A DNA stretch of 64,000 nt from Pseudomonas frederiksbergensis (GTDB taxonomy: Bacteria; Pseudomonadota; Gammaproteobacteria; Pseudomonadales; Pseudomonadaceae): contig NZ_CP018319.1 of the NCBI RefSeq assembly GCF_001952935.1, forward strand, positions 4,980,001 through 5,044,000. The letters are read 5' to 3'. The translations under genes and the position numbers were made by a program. Below the pieces are notes generated by a model that was given only the letters and a program-made list of their open reading frames with translations, did no database searches and had not been told where the DNA came from. Positions 48,787 through 57,854 of this stretch are shown one piece after another; position 1 is the first letter of the stretch, and every line of letters starts with the position of its first letter.

Positions 48787-50745
48787 TCAAAACGCAAAAC
48801 ACGAACAACCAAACGCTCCCCAGAAACCGGCGAAATCGCTGACCGGCGCCGACGACAGCCGCGCCCGTTCATGACGATGCGCATGCACCGCGCAAGCCCC
48901 GACACATTGATGAACCTGCGCCGTCAGCGGCGCCACGGGTTTCCAATGGCCCGGCACTTTGGCAACGGGCGACCACTCCGGTACCACCGGGACGGGAGGC
49001 GGCCCGAGTTTTTCAAACTCGACGCTGCCGTAGACAATCTTGCCGTCAACGATGGTCAGGACCGATTCGATCCATTTGACCGCTTCATCCTCGATGTGGA
49101 AATAGTCCGCCGACAGCGCAATCAGGTCCGCGAGTTGCCCGACCTTGATCTGGCCTTTTTTACCCTGCTCGGAGGAAAACCAGGCGCTGCCGTGGGTGAA
49201 GAGTTCCAGCGCGGTATCGCGGCTCAAGCCTTGCGGGTACAGCGCCAGACCACCGACGGTGCGACCGCTGATCAGCCAGTACAGCGAAGTCCAGGGGTTG
49301 TAGCTGGAAACGCGTGTGGCATCGGTGCCGGCACCGACCGGTATGCCTTCGGCGAGCATACGAGCGATGGGCGGGGTGGCTTCGGCAGCCTTGGCGCCGT
49401 AACGGTCGACGAAGTACTCGCCCTGGAAGGCCATGCGGTCCTGGATCGCGATGCCGCCACCCAAGGCTTTGACTCGTTCGATGTTCTGCGGGGTGATGGT
49501 TTCGGCGTGATCGAAGAACCACGGCAAACCGTCGAACGGAATGTCGCGATTAACCTTCTCGAACACGTCGAGCATGCGGCTGATGGACTCGTTGTACGTG
49601 GCGTGCAAACGGAACGGCCAGCGCTGCTCCACCAGATGGCGGACCACCGGTTCCAGTTCCTGTTCCATGGTTTGCGGCAGATCGGGGCGGGGTTCGAGAA
49701 AGTCCTCGAAGTCGGCCGCCGAGAACACCAGCATTTCCCCGGCACCGTTGTGCCGTAGAAAATCATCGCCCTGACCGTAGTGGGAGCTGCTGGTCCAGTT
49801 CTTGAAATCGGTCAGTTCTTCCTTGGGTTTCTGGGTGAACAGGTTGTAGGCGATCCGCACTGTGAGCTGTTGGTCTTTGGCCAGTTGCTGGATGACTTGA
49901 TAGTCGTCCGGATAATTCTGATAACCGCCGCCAGCATCGATGGCGCTGGTGACACCCAGGCGGTTGAGTTCACGCATGAACTGACGGGTCGAATTGACCT
50001 GGTATTCCAGCGGCAGTTTCGGTCCCTTGGCCAGGGTCGAGTAGAGAATCATCGCGTTGGGGCGGGCGATCAGCATGCCCGTCGGGTCGCCATTGGCATC
50101 ACGCTGGATTTCGCCACCCGGCGGATTTGGCGTATCGCGGGTATAGCCGACCACCTTCAACGCGGCGCGGTTGAGCAGGGCACGGTCGTAGAGATGCAGG
50201 ACGAACACCGGGGTATCCGGCGCGGCCTTGTTCAGTTCGTCAATCGTCGGCAGGCGTTTTTCGGCGAACTGGAACTCGTTCCAGCCACCGACCACCCGCA
50301 CCCATTGCGGCGTGGGCGTGCGGTCGGCCTGATCCTTGAGCATGCGCAGCGCGTCGACCAGTGAGGGCACGCCTTCCCAGCGCAGTTCAAGGTTGTAGTT
50401 GAGGCCACCACGGATCAGGTGCAGGTGCGAGTCGTTAAGGCCGGGAATCACCGTGCGACCGTGCAGGTCGACAATTTGTGTGCCGGGGCCTTGCAGGGCC
50501 ATGGCCTGGGCGTCGCTGCCAACCACCACGAAGCGTCCGTCCTTGATCGCGACGGCACTGGCCTGAGGTTTCTTGCGATCGACGGTGTGCAGGCGGCCGT
50601 TGTACAGGATGAGGTCGGCGGGGGCGTCGGGCATGGTTTTACTCCCTGCGATTAGCGGGCTGATCCAGGCACCGACGGCGCCTGCCGTAAGGCCTTGCAG
50701 TACACGTCGGCGGTTAAATCCGTCGTGGTCGTCAGGTGGGCTCAT
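48787..50745 (-). CDS. Tat-exported amidohydrolase family 3 (YtcJ-like) protein
   Basis: 652 residues from ATG 50743-50745. The N-terminus has a twin-arginine signal (FNRRRVLQGLTAGAVGAW). The enzyme body shows GRTVIPGLNDSHLHLIRGG (HxH), RLHATYNESISRMLDVFE, WFFDHAETI and GAGTDATRVSSYNPW. YtcJ-type proteins are periplasmic or cytosolic hydrolases of unknown substrate. The C-terminus is cysteine- and histidine-rich (HQCVGACAVHAHRHERAR), which is unusual and may bind metal. The longer frame from 50841 lacks an RBS. Confidence 0.88.
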   Translation of the reverse strand: MSPPDDHDGFNRRRVLQGLTAGAVGAWISPLIAGSKTMPDAPADLILYNGRLHTVDRKKPQASAVAIKDGRFVVVGSDAQAMALQGPGTQIVDLHGRTVIPGLNDSHLHLIRGGLNYNLELRWEGVPSLVDALRMLKDQADRTPTPQWVRVVGGWNEFQFAEKRLPTIDELNKAAPDTPVFVLHLYDRALLNRAALKVVGYTRDTPNPPGGEIQRDANGDPTGMLIARPNAMILYSTLAKGPKLPLEYQVNSTRQFMRELNRLGVTSAIDAGGGYQNYPDDYQVIQQLAKDQQLTVRIAYNLFTQKPKEELTDFKNWTSSSHYGQGDDFLRHNGAGEMLVFSAADFEDFLEPRPDLPQTMEQELEPVVRHLVEQRWPFRLHATYNESISRMLDVFEKVNRDIPFDGLPWFFDHAETITPQNIERVKALGGGIAIQDRMAFQGEYFVDRYGAKAAEATPPIARMLAEGIPVGAGTDATRVSSYNPWTSLYWLISGRTVGGLALYPQGLSRDTALELFTHGSAWFSSEQGKKGQIKVGQLADLIALSADYFHIEDEAVKWIESVLTIVDGKIVYGSVEFEKLGPPPVPVVPEWSPVAKVPGHWKPVAPLTAQVHQCVGACAVHAHRHERARLSSAPVSDFAGFWGAFGCSCFAF

Positions 50746-50870
50746 GGGCAGTGCTCCGCGCAAAGGTTCTTGATAAAAAAGCGAGGCAAGCAGCCGATGT
50801 CTGACGCATGCGGCCAGAAGGAATATAGACGGCAAATCCACAGGTAGCCGTTTTCCAATGGCGAAAAACG

Positions 50871-50903
50871 ACGAATCCCGCCACGAGGGGCGGGATTCGT
50901 TTG
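50871..50903. terminator. Terminator after SCP2 gene
   Basis: ACGAATCCCGCC (50871-50882) pairs with GGCGGGATTCGT (50889-50900), then TTT. It lies past the SCP2 gene's 3' end, upstream of the amidohydrolase. Confidence 0.7.
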
Positions 50904-50940
50904 CAGCCAGGCGTGCCCCCGAAGGTCGGGGGCGGCACGC

Positions 50941-51255
50941 TTAGGCCGGGAACAGCTCGGACAGTTTCATGGCCAGCATCATGTCGCCTTCGGCGCGCAG
51001 CTTGCCACCCATGAAGGCTTGCATGCCGTCGGTTTCGCCGCTGACGATGCCTTCCAGGGTTTCGCCGTCCATCACCAGAGTCACCTGGGCATCCGGGTTT
51101 TCGCCTTCCTGGAGCTCGCAGGTGCTGTCCTTGACGATCAGCGAGAAATTCTTGGTGTCGTCGATGCGGAAACCGAATACCAGGTCCAGACCGGCAGCAG
51201 CGGCTGGGTTGAACTTGGCTTTCATTGCTTGTACGGCGTCAGCTACGGAGGTCAT
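50941..51255 (-). CDS. SCP2 sterol-binding domain protein
   Basis: 104 residues made of one SCP2 domain: AVQAMKAKFNPAAAAGLDLVFGFRIDD, DAQVTLVMDGETLEGIVSGETDGMQAFMGGKLRAEGDMMLAMKLSELF. It holds a hydrophobic ligand in its pocket. Soluble and free-standing; the ligand is unknown. Confidence 0.92.
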   Translation of the reverse strand: MTSVADAVQAMKAKFNPAAAAGLDLVFGFRIDDTKNFSLIVKDSTCELQEGENPDAQVTLVMDGETLEGIVSGETDGMQAFMGGKLRAEGDMMLAMKLSELFPA

Positions 51256-51319
51256 GGTTCGATCCTTTCTTGGGTAATTAGAGCTGGGTGAATACAGCCA
51301 GGGTCACAATAGTCCGGAC

Positions 51320-52030
51320 TCAGCGAAACGTGATGAGATCCGGGGTCTTCAACAGTTGCAGGTGCGCATGACTATTGAAAGAAGACAGAGCCACTTCGCG
51401 ACCGCGAAACTTCAGCAGGTTGAGCGAGGTGTTGACGATTTGCCAGTTCAGTTCAAACGCCTGCTTGGCGGGCATTTGCGTAATGAGATGGAGCAGGGCC
51501 GTGATAGTGCCGCCGGAGGTGAACACGGCGATTTTCTGGGTGTTGTCGGCGCTTTCGAGGATCCGCTGCAGACCGGCCTGCACCCGTTCGACAAATCCCA
51601 GCCAGCTTTCCAGGCCCGGTGTGTCATAGGTGCCGGCGAGCCAGCGTTCGATGATCAGGGCGAAGATGCGCTGGAACTCGCCGCGATTTTGCGCGGCATT
51701 GCGCAGGATGTGCAGCGCTTCGGGTTCGTCCGGTAACATCCCTGGCAGCAGCGCGCGGATCACCGCGTCGGCGTCGAACTCATTGAACGCGGAATCGATT
51801 TCCAGGACGGGAACCGACAGGCCTGCCGCAGCGAACTGTTCCAGCGCGCTGTTGGCCGTGTGCTGCTGGCGGCGCAGGTCGCCCGAGAGGCAGCGATCGA
51901 AGCTGATGCCCAGCTCGGCGAGGTGCTGGCCGAGGACTTCTGCCTGGCGAACACCGGTCGGCGACAGGACGTCATAGTCGTCTGCACCAAAGGAGGCCTG
52001 GCCATGTCGAATCAAGTAGATACTGCCCAC
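51320..52030 (-). CDS. Histidine phosphatase family protein
   Basis: 236 residues from GTG 52028-52030. IYLIRHGQASFGADDYDVLSPTGVRQAEVLGQHL has the RHG catalytic His, and a second His lies in the later part (FTSGGTITALLHLI). The ORF is open to TTG 52093, but that TTG is the -35 box of a good promoter (TTGACA, 17, TAACCT), so the shorter start is preferred. Substrate unknown. Confidence 0.88.
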   Translation of the reverse strand: MGSIYLIRHGQASFGADDYDVLSPTGVRQAEVLGQHLAELGISFDRCLSGDLRRQQHTANSALEQFAAAGLSVPVLEIDSAFNEFDADAVIRALLPGMLPDEPEALHILRNAAQNRGEFQRIFALIIERWLAGTYDTPGLESWLGFVERVQAGLQRILESADNTQKIAVFTSGGTITALLHLITQMPAKQAFELNWQIVNTSLNLLKFRGREVALSSFNSHAHLQLLKTPDLITFR

Positions 52031-52064
52031 GTCCGCGTCATCCCGGTACGTTGAAGGTTCGGCG

Positions 52065-52093
52065 AGGTTATGAGGATGACGGTAAGCTGTCAA
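52065..52093 (-). promoter_or_regulatory. Promoter of histidine phosphatase gene
   Basis: On the minus strand TTGACA (complement of 52088-52093), 17-base spacer, TAACCT (complement of 52065-52070). It explains why the GTG at 52030 is the likelier start. Confidence 0.6.
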
Positions 52094-52233
52094 TGAAAAA
52101 ACATACGCTTGTTTGAAATGCCCGATACAGGGCTGTTGCCAGAGGTTTCACGGCTGGCCGCCAGGGCGGCGCATGGGTATGCTGGAGGCATCCCGCGCGC
52201 GTTCATGCAGCGCATCGTATTAAAGGAGTCCCT

Positions 52234-53256
52234 GTGGAGTTTTTTGCCGAGTACGCAGTTTTTCTGGCTAAGACCGTGACACTGGTGATCGCCATTCTGG
52301 TGGTCCTGGCCAGTTTCGCGGCGTTGCGCAGCAAAGGTCGACGCAAGTCGGTCGGCCAGTTGCAAGTCAGCAAACTCAATGATTTCTACAAAGGACTGCG
52401 TGAACGCCTGGAGCAAACCTTGCTCGACAAGGAACAGCTCAAGGCCTTGCGCAAGGTCGAAGCCAAATCCGAGAAAAAGCAAAAGAAGAAAACCGAAGCC
52501 AAGCCACGGGTGTTTGTGCTGGATTTCGACGGCGACATCAAGGCCTCGGCCACTGAAAGCCTGCGCCATGAAATCACCGCGCTGCTGACCCTCGCCACGC
52601 CCAAGGATGAAGTGGTGCTGCGCCTGGAAAGCGGCGGCGGCATGGTTCACAGCTACGGCCTGGCGTCCTCGCAACTGGCGCGTATCCGGGATGCCGGCGT
52701 GCCGTTGACCGTGTGCATCGACAAGGTCGCGGCCAGCGGCGGCTACATGATGGCGTGCATCGGCGAGAAGATTATCAGCGCGCCGTTCGCGATTCTCGGC
52801 TCGATTGGTGTTGTGGCGCAGTTGCCTAACGTCAACCGTCTGCTGAAAAAGCACGACATCGACTTCGAAGTGCTGACCGCCGGCGAGTACAAGCGCACGC
52901 TGACGGTGTTTGGCGAAAACACCGAGAAGGGCCGCGAGAAGTTCCAGGAAGACCTGGACATCACTCACCAGTTGTTCAAGAACTTCGTTTCGCGCTATCG
53001 CCCGCAACTGGCCATCGACGAAGTGGCCACCGGCGAAATCTGGCTCGGTATCGCCGCGCTGGACAAGCAACTGGTGGACGAACTCAAGACCAGCGATGAA
53101 TACCTCGCCGAACGAGCGAAGAAGTCCGAGCTGTACCACTTGCACTACGCCGAACGCAAAAGCCTGCAAGAGCGCATCGGCATGGCGGCCAGTGGCTCGG
53201 TCGATCGTGTGCTGCTGAGCTGGTGGAGCCGGTTGACCCAGCAACGCTTCTGGTAA
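52234..53256 (+). CDS. sohB: SohB, inner-membrane serine peptidase (SppA/S49 family)
   Basis: 340 residues from GTG 52234, with AAAGGAGT upstream. One N-terminal membrane helix (AEYAVFLAKTVTLVIAILVVLASFAAL), a charged lysine-rich linker, then the S49 peptidase: VLRLESGGGMVHSYGLASSQL, catalytic Ser near residue 168 (KVAASGGYMMACIGEKIISAPFAILGSIGVV) and Lys near 220 (TAGEYKRTLT). It cleaves peptides at the membrane. A strong terminator follows. Confidence 0.94.
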   Translation: MEFFAEYAVFLAKTVTLVIAILVVLASFAALRSKGRRKSVGQLQVSKLNDFYKGLRERLEQTLLDKEQLKALRKVEAKSEKKQKKKTEAKPRVFVLDFDGDIKASATESLRHEITALLTLATPKDEVVLRLESGGGMVHSYGLASSQLARIRDAGVPLTVCIDKVAASGGYMMACIGEKIISAPFAILGSIGVVAQLPNVNRLLKKHDIDFEVLTAGEYKRTLTVFGENTEKGREKFQEDLDITHQLFKNFVSRYRPQLAIDEVATGEIWLGIAALDKQLVDELKTSDEYLAERAKKSELYHLHYAERKSLQERIGMAASGSVDRVLLSWWSRLTQQRFW

Positions 53257-53280
53257 TACTCGACAAGCATCACCGTAAAA

Positions 53281-53320
53281 AAAATGAAACCGTGGATTCT
53301 TCCCCGGTTTCATTTTTTTT
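53281..53320 (+). terminator. Terminator of sohB
   Basis: AAAATGAAACCG (53281-53292) pairs with CGGTTTCATTTT (53305-53316), extended by more T. Confidence 0.85.
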
Positions 53321-53456
53321 GGGCGGGTTTCAAGTCCATCCACTTTCCTTACGGTGTTTGAGAATTTTCCTGGGATCTGTGTCGATCGCTCCCGCTTCCG
53401 GTTGATCCGTGGTCAGTTAGGCTGGTGTTCCTGAAATGCTTGCAATGGAATGCGCC

Positions 53457-56400
53457 ATGATCGACCACCCTCAAAAAGCCGACGATGTACCGACCTCTCC
53501 CGGCATGCGCCAAGTGCTGAAGTCCGCCATGGATGCTGCGCTGCCGCTCACTCCCAGCCAGTTTTGCGAACACCTGATCAAAGAAAAGTGGGGTCATGAT
53601 ATTGATCCCGCCACCGCACAGCTGGTGACCCTCGATTACGACTACAAGGGGCATCCCGCGCAAAACGGCATCCACCAGGGACGGGTGGCGAGTGCCATGT
53701 CGCTGGTGCAGGTGCTGATTTCCAACTATCAAACCGTGGGTGACGGGGGCTTCGGTGAAACAGCGTTTGGGTTGTATACGCCGCCTGACATCGGGCCATC
53801 CATACAGATCGTGGAGCACGTCGACGAGTTTGCCGATAGTGGCGATGGCAACCACGACAGTTATGAAGGCCTCTATCGCCGAAACGTCGGGCAAATCTTC
53901 GGGCCAGCCAACCAGATCGCCGTGCGACCGGCGGACTTCAAAAAGTGGGTCTGGGAGCTGGCTCTCAAGGATCTGTATCAGGCCTATCTTGATCAAGCCT
54001 GGCCATCGGACGAAGTGATCGTCGCACCTGCCCCCCATGCACTGAAAACCTCGGCCAAAGCCGCCTTCGTCATGGCCGCTTTACTGCAGCGGGGTGAGAG
54101 CAGTCTGGACACGGAAGGGCTCGCACTGGCCTTGCAGGCGGCAGGGCTGCCGTCGGATCAGGCATGGGCAACGCTCACATTCGAACAATTACAGGCACCC
54201 ACCAGGGTGCCTGCGATGCTTGTTACGGGACGCTTGAAGCTTTATCGCTACACCTCGAAAGACATCTGGGGCTTCCGTGAACCTGGCGGCAGGATTCTGT
54301 TGTACATCCCCGGTAACTCGTCGCCCCTGCATGCGTTTGAAGACTCCGGGCAATTGCACCAGTGGGTTGTAGAGCAGGGCAGGCGTGACGATACGAAACA
54401 GGCCTTGGCCGCTCACTTCGCCGAGGATGATCGCAAGGACGGCACTTTCCATGCCGGTGTGTTGACGGCGCTGGACGGCATGGCGGTCTACCCGAGGGAG
54501 CACCGGCTGACCAAAGAGGCGGGGTTTTTCAACGATGACGGCTTTTGGGAGCCTGCCCGATACATCGGCTTCGATGATTCGCCATCAGGCACCGATCCGT
54601 TTGCCCAGTTGGTCCTGACCATGAAGGAGGCCTCCCTGGCCGGGGTCAACACCATTCGTGACGATGCGCAGGTCAACCGGGATAACTTGAGTGCCGTCAC
54701 CGAACCGGTTGTGCAATGGATCAACCGTTTCGGTCCTTTGGCGTTGTTCGTGCCCGGCGGAGAAGGGTTGTTGGTGCTGGCCGGTATCATCGATGCCGGG
54801 TATGGCCTTGATCAGGTCGTCAACGGTGCGACATCGAGCGATAGAGCGGCGGGCGTGACGCGCACGGTATTTGGCTTGCTTAATGCGCTGCCGCTGGCCG
54901 GCGCAGGTGCGGCGCTCAAGGGTGAAGCGGCCGAGGCCGGTGCCATTGCCGAGAGCGCTCGCGAACCTGGCGCAGCGCCGGGGGAGGAGGTTGCCAGACC
55001 GACGCCGGACCAGGCCGTTGCTCCGGCTGCCGAATTACCCAACCGGGTGCCGTCGACCCGCTTGGAGCTTCTGCGCGGACTCGGCCCGTCGGTGGCGTCT
55101 TTCAGCGATGAAATGCTGGCGCAGATCGCCAAGGTCAGTGCTGTCGATGATGACATGCTGCGACTGATGCAGGTCGGGCGTCCGCCGACGCCTTTGCTGG
55201 CCGATACCATCAGCCGTTTCAGGATCGATCAGGAACTCGAGCAAGCCGCTGTGGCCCAGGGCGAGCGAGTCGAACAGTTCAACAGCCGTTACGAAGCGCT
55301 TCAGCACTCGGAACATGCACCGGTCCGGTTGTTTCAACGCCAATACCCCGGCCTGCCCAAAAGCGCCATTGAGCAAATGCTCGACCGTTATGGCGTGGAT
55401 ATCCAGAGCCCTTCCGACGCGGTCCAGGTTCGGCAGATGTTCAACCGTCTCGACAGCAAGGCCCAGCAATACCAACAGCATGTACGGCTCAATCGTGCGT
55501 ATGAGGGGGTGTACCTTCCCTCGGTGGTCAACCCGGCGTCCGACACGCTGGCCCTGCATTCCCTCAAAAATCTGCCCGGATGGCCAAAGAACCTTCGTAT
55601 CGAAATCCAGGACGGTTCCCTCGCAAGCCGCGTTCTGGACCGTAGCGGTGCGTTTGACGCCACCGATGTTCGACGGTTGATCAAGGTGGAGAGCCGTTAC
55701 CTGAGTCGCGGTGTGCAAACGGACTTTTATGCGGCACTCCTTGACGTTCTGTCCGTGGACGAACGCGAGGCGCTGCAACTTTCATCGCTTGATCCAGCCC
55801 ACGAACTGCGGCTGAAACTCGGTGATCGGGCAATGCAGCGTTCGGAATTCATGCTCGGTCTGGGCAGGATGGATTCCGGCCTGCCCTTCGAGGCGCAAGG
55901 GCTGCGTGGTGGCGGCTTCCCTGGTACGCCTCAGGCCGAAGAGCTGACGCACGAGATGATGAGGTTGCAGCTCAAGGAGCTTTATCCGGATTTCTCGGAT
56001 GCCGAGGCCGATGAAGTCCTACTGCGTAGCGGTGGCAGGGCCCAGGCTCATATCGACGCGCTGAAGCAGGCGTTTCAACAATTGCACATCGACCTGAGCG
56101 GCTGGATCGATCAGGTGGCGCAAGACATTGTGGAAATGGACATTCCCTTCCTGAACGAAGCTGACAACGAGGCACAGGGGCTGACTGAAGAGCAGATTGA
56201 AGTACATAACGAGAACATGGTTCAGAGCGCCATGGACTACGAACGTGAAACCAGGATCGAGCTGGCTGACGAGCTGATCACCCTCTGGCGAAAGCGGGCA
56301 TCGCAAGATCAGCGCATCTATTCAGGCGAACAGCTTGTCGGGTTCAAGCTCGACATGGCGGGCGAGGACTATCATCGATTGCCGGTGATGAACATCCGGT

Positions 56401-57287
56401 TCAACGATGTCGTCGAGTTGTCGATGCCGCACTTCCATGTGACCGAGCGTGAAACCTTGAATGGGTTCCTCGAGTGTTTCCCCAATCTGCAGACCTTGAA
56501 TCTTGAGGGTGTCGAGTTGACCCAATTCGACCCCGAGGGTGAGGTGCAGGCTGTTCTGCCGACGGCCATGTTCAGCCTGACTCATCTCACGTCGCTGAAT
56601 CTCCGGGCCACCGGCCTGGTCTTCACCGAAGAGACGGCATCACAGCTGAGCGGGTTGGCCAGGCTTCAAACGCTGGACCTGAGTGAAAACCCCTTGGGCA
56701 TACCCCCCATGTTGCTCGGGATGAATGACTTGCGTCGGCTGAACCTGAGCGACACCCGGATTACCCGGTGCCCGATCGGCATCAGGGATGAGCCCTATAT
56801 GACCTCTCTGGACTTGCGTGACAACCGGATCACCCGCGTTCCCCCCGCAGTGATAAATCAGGCCGTCTCGGTGGATCGTGTGCTGCTGGGGGGCAATCCA
56901 CTGACAGACGAGGACACACTCCGCCGACTGATCAGCCATCGTGAACAAACGGGAATCAATTTATGGCTGAGCGCGCCAGGTGCTGACTATGGACAGCCGA
57001 TTGTGTGGCTACGAGACTGCGATGAACCGCTGCAACAGTCCCGAAAAGCCCTTTGGCAGCGGCTGGTAGACAAACCCTCCGGTACGCGGTTCTTAAGCGC
57101 AATCGACAGGCTGAGCCTGACCGCCGACTTTCAGGTCAGCTATTTGTCGCTTCAGGCGCGAGTCTGGCGACTTTTGGAGGCGGCAGATGCTTCGGACGAA
57201 GTATTGAGTCGATTGAGCGCAGTGCTAGGCCGGCTTGAAAACCCATGGGTGGCGTTCAGGGCATTGGAACAGCGCGCAGGTTTTTGA
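53457..57287 (+). CDS. DUF6543/LRR protein resembling a NEL-type effector, ends before usual catalytic part
   Basis: About 1276 residues. An N-terminal dermonecrotic-toxin-like region (DUF6543 pattern: TPSQFCEHLIKEKWGHDIDP; YTPPDIGPSIQIVEHVDEF) spans ~30-480, with a hydrophobic segment near 445-470. Leucine-rich repeats occupy ~1005-1155 (LTSLNLRATGLVF; LQTLDLSENPLGIPPMLL; LRRLNLSDTRITR; MTSLDLRDNRITRVP). The tail has the start of a NEL ubiquitin-ligase-like region (LRDCDEPLQQSRKALWQRLVDKPSGTRFLSAIDRL) but ends at ~1276, with no CxD-type Cys seen. Three in-frame ATGs (53436, 53445, 53457) compete; GGAA precedes the last. Confidence 0.7.
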   Translation: MIDHPQKADDVPTSPGMRQVLKSAMDAALPLTPSQFCEHLIKEKWGHDIDPATAQLVTLDYDYKGHPAQNGIHQGRVASAMSLVQVLISNYQTVGDGGFGETAFGLYTPPDIGPSIQIVEHVDEFADSGDGNHDSYEGLYRRNVGQIFGPANQIAVRPADFKKWVWELALKDLYQAYLDQAWPSDEVIVAPAPHALKTSAKAAFVMAALLQRGESSLDTEGLALALQAAGLPSDQAWATLTFEQLQAPTRVPAMLVTGRLKLYRYTSKDIWGFREPGGRILLYIPGNSSPLHAFEDSGQLHQWVVEQGRRDDTKQALAAHFAEDDRKDGTFHAGVLTALDGMAVYPREHRLTKEAGFFNDDGFWEPARYIGFDDSPSGTDPFAQLVLTMKEASLAGVNTIRDDAQVNRDNLSAVTEPVVQWINRFGPLALFVPGGEGLLVLAGIIDAGYGLDQVVNGATSSDRAAGVTRTVFGLLNALPLAGAGAALKGEAAEAGAIAESAREPGAAPGEEVARPTPDQAVAPAAELPNRVPSTRLELLRGLGPSVASFSDEMLAQIAKVSAVDDDMLRLMQVGRPPTPLLADTISRFRIDQELEQAAVAQGERVEQFNSRYEALQHSEHAPVRLFQRQYPGLPKSAIEQMLDRYGVDIQSPSDAVQVRQMFNRLDSKAQQYQQHVRLNRAYEGVYLPSVVNPASDTLALHSLKNLPGWPKNLRIEIQDGSLASRVLDRSGAFDATDVRRLIKVESRYLSRGVQTDFYAALLDVLSVDEREALQLSSLDPAHELRLKLGDRAMQRSEFMLGLGRMDSGLPFEAQGLRGGGFPGTPQAEELTHEMMRLQLKELYPDFSDAEADEVLLRSGGRAQAHIDALKQAFQQLHIDLSGWIDQVAQDIVEMDIPFLNEADNEAQGLTEEQIEVHNENMVQSAMDYERETRIELADELITLWRKRASQDQRIYSGEQLVGFKLDMAGEDYHRLPVMNIRFNDVVELSMPHFHVTERETLNGFLECFPNLQTLNLEGVELTQFDPEGEVQAVLPTAMFSLTHLTSLNLRATGLVFTEETASQLSGLARLQTLDLSENPLGIPPMLLGMNDLRRLNLSDTRITRCPIGIRDEPYMTSLDLRDNRITRVPPAVINQAVSVDRVLLGGNPLTDEDTLRRLISHREQTGINLWLSAPGADYGQPIVWLRDCDEPLQQSRKALWQRLVDKPSGTRFLSAIDRLSLTADFQVSYLSLQARVWRLLEAADASDEVLSRLSAVLGRLENPWVAFRALEQRAGF

Positions 57288-57324
57288 ACGGATTTGTTCG
57301 TGGCGTGACTGTACTAGGAGGGAG

Positions 57325-57354
57325 CCTTGAACCCCGCGAAGGGGTTCAAGGTTT
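57325..57354 (+). terminator. Terminator after effector-like gene
   Basis: CCTTGAACCCC (57325-57335), loop GCGAA, GGGGTTCAAGG (57341-57351), TTT. Perfect 11-bp stem. Confidence 0.85.
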
Positions 57355-57359
57355 GACGA

Positions 57360-57854
57360 TCAGCGGCGACGGAACAGCGGCAGCGGTTCGTCGGTGGCGG
57401 CCTGATAGGTCACCGAGAAGTCCCTGAGACCTTCCAGGGCTTCGTACGGGTCTTTATCGGCGCGAATCGCAAAAGCGTCGAAACCGCAGCGGTGCAGGTA
57501 GAACAGCTGGTCGCGCAGCACATCGCCAATCGCTCGCAGTTCACCTTTGAAACCATAACGGTCACGCAGCAGGCGGGCGTTGGAGTAATTGCGACCATCA
57601 GTGAAAGCTGGGAAATTCAGGGCGATCACCTGGAAATTTTCCACGTCGTCCCCGATTTCTTCCGCTTCTTCATCGGCATCCAGCCACACGCCCAAACCGC
57701 CATCGCGGGCCTTGAGCATACGGCTGTGTTCGCGCCACAGCTGCAAAGGGACGATGTAGTCGTCGCAGTTGCTGATCTCGTCGATGTTGAAGTCCTTGGG
57801 CAGCAAGTGCCAGGTCTCGTCGACGACTTCGTTGTTCTTAATTATTCGCTGCAT
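57360..57854 (-). CDS. DUF934 protein, sulfite reductase partner
   Basis: 164 residues from ATG 57852-57854, overlapping the end of cysI by 17 bases. DUF934 proteins lie next to sulfite reductase genes in many proteobacteria: LPKDFNIDEISNCDDYIVPLQLW, LNFPAFTDGRNYSNARLLRDRYGFKGELRAIGDVLRDQLFYLHRCGFDAF. The role is probably an accessory to sulfite reduction, but its biochemistry is not settled. Confidence 0.9.
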   Translation of the reverse strand: MQRIIKNNEVVDETWHLLPKDFNIDEISNCDDYIVPLQLWREHSRMLKARDGGLGVWLDADEEAEEIGDDVENFQVIALNFPAFTDGRNYSNARLLRDRYGFKGELRAIGDVLRDQLFYLHRCGFDAFAIRADKDPYEALEGLRDFSVTYQAATDEPLPLFRRR

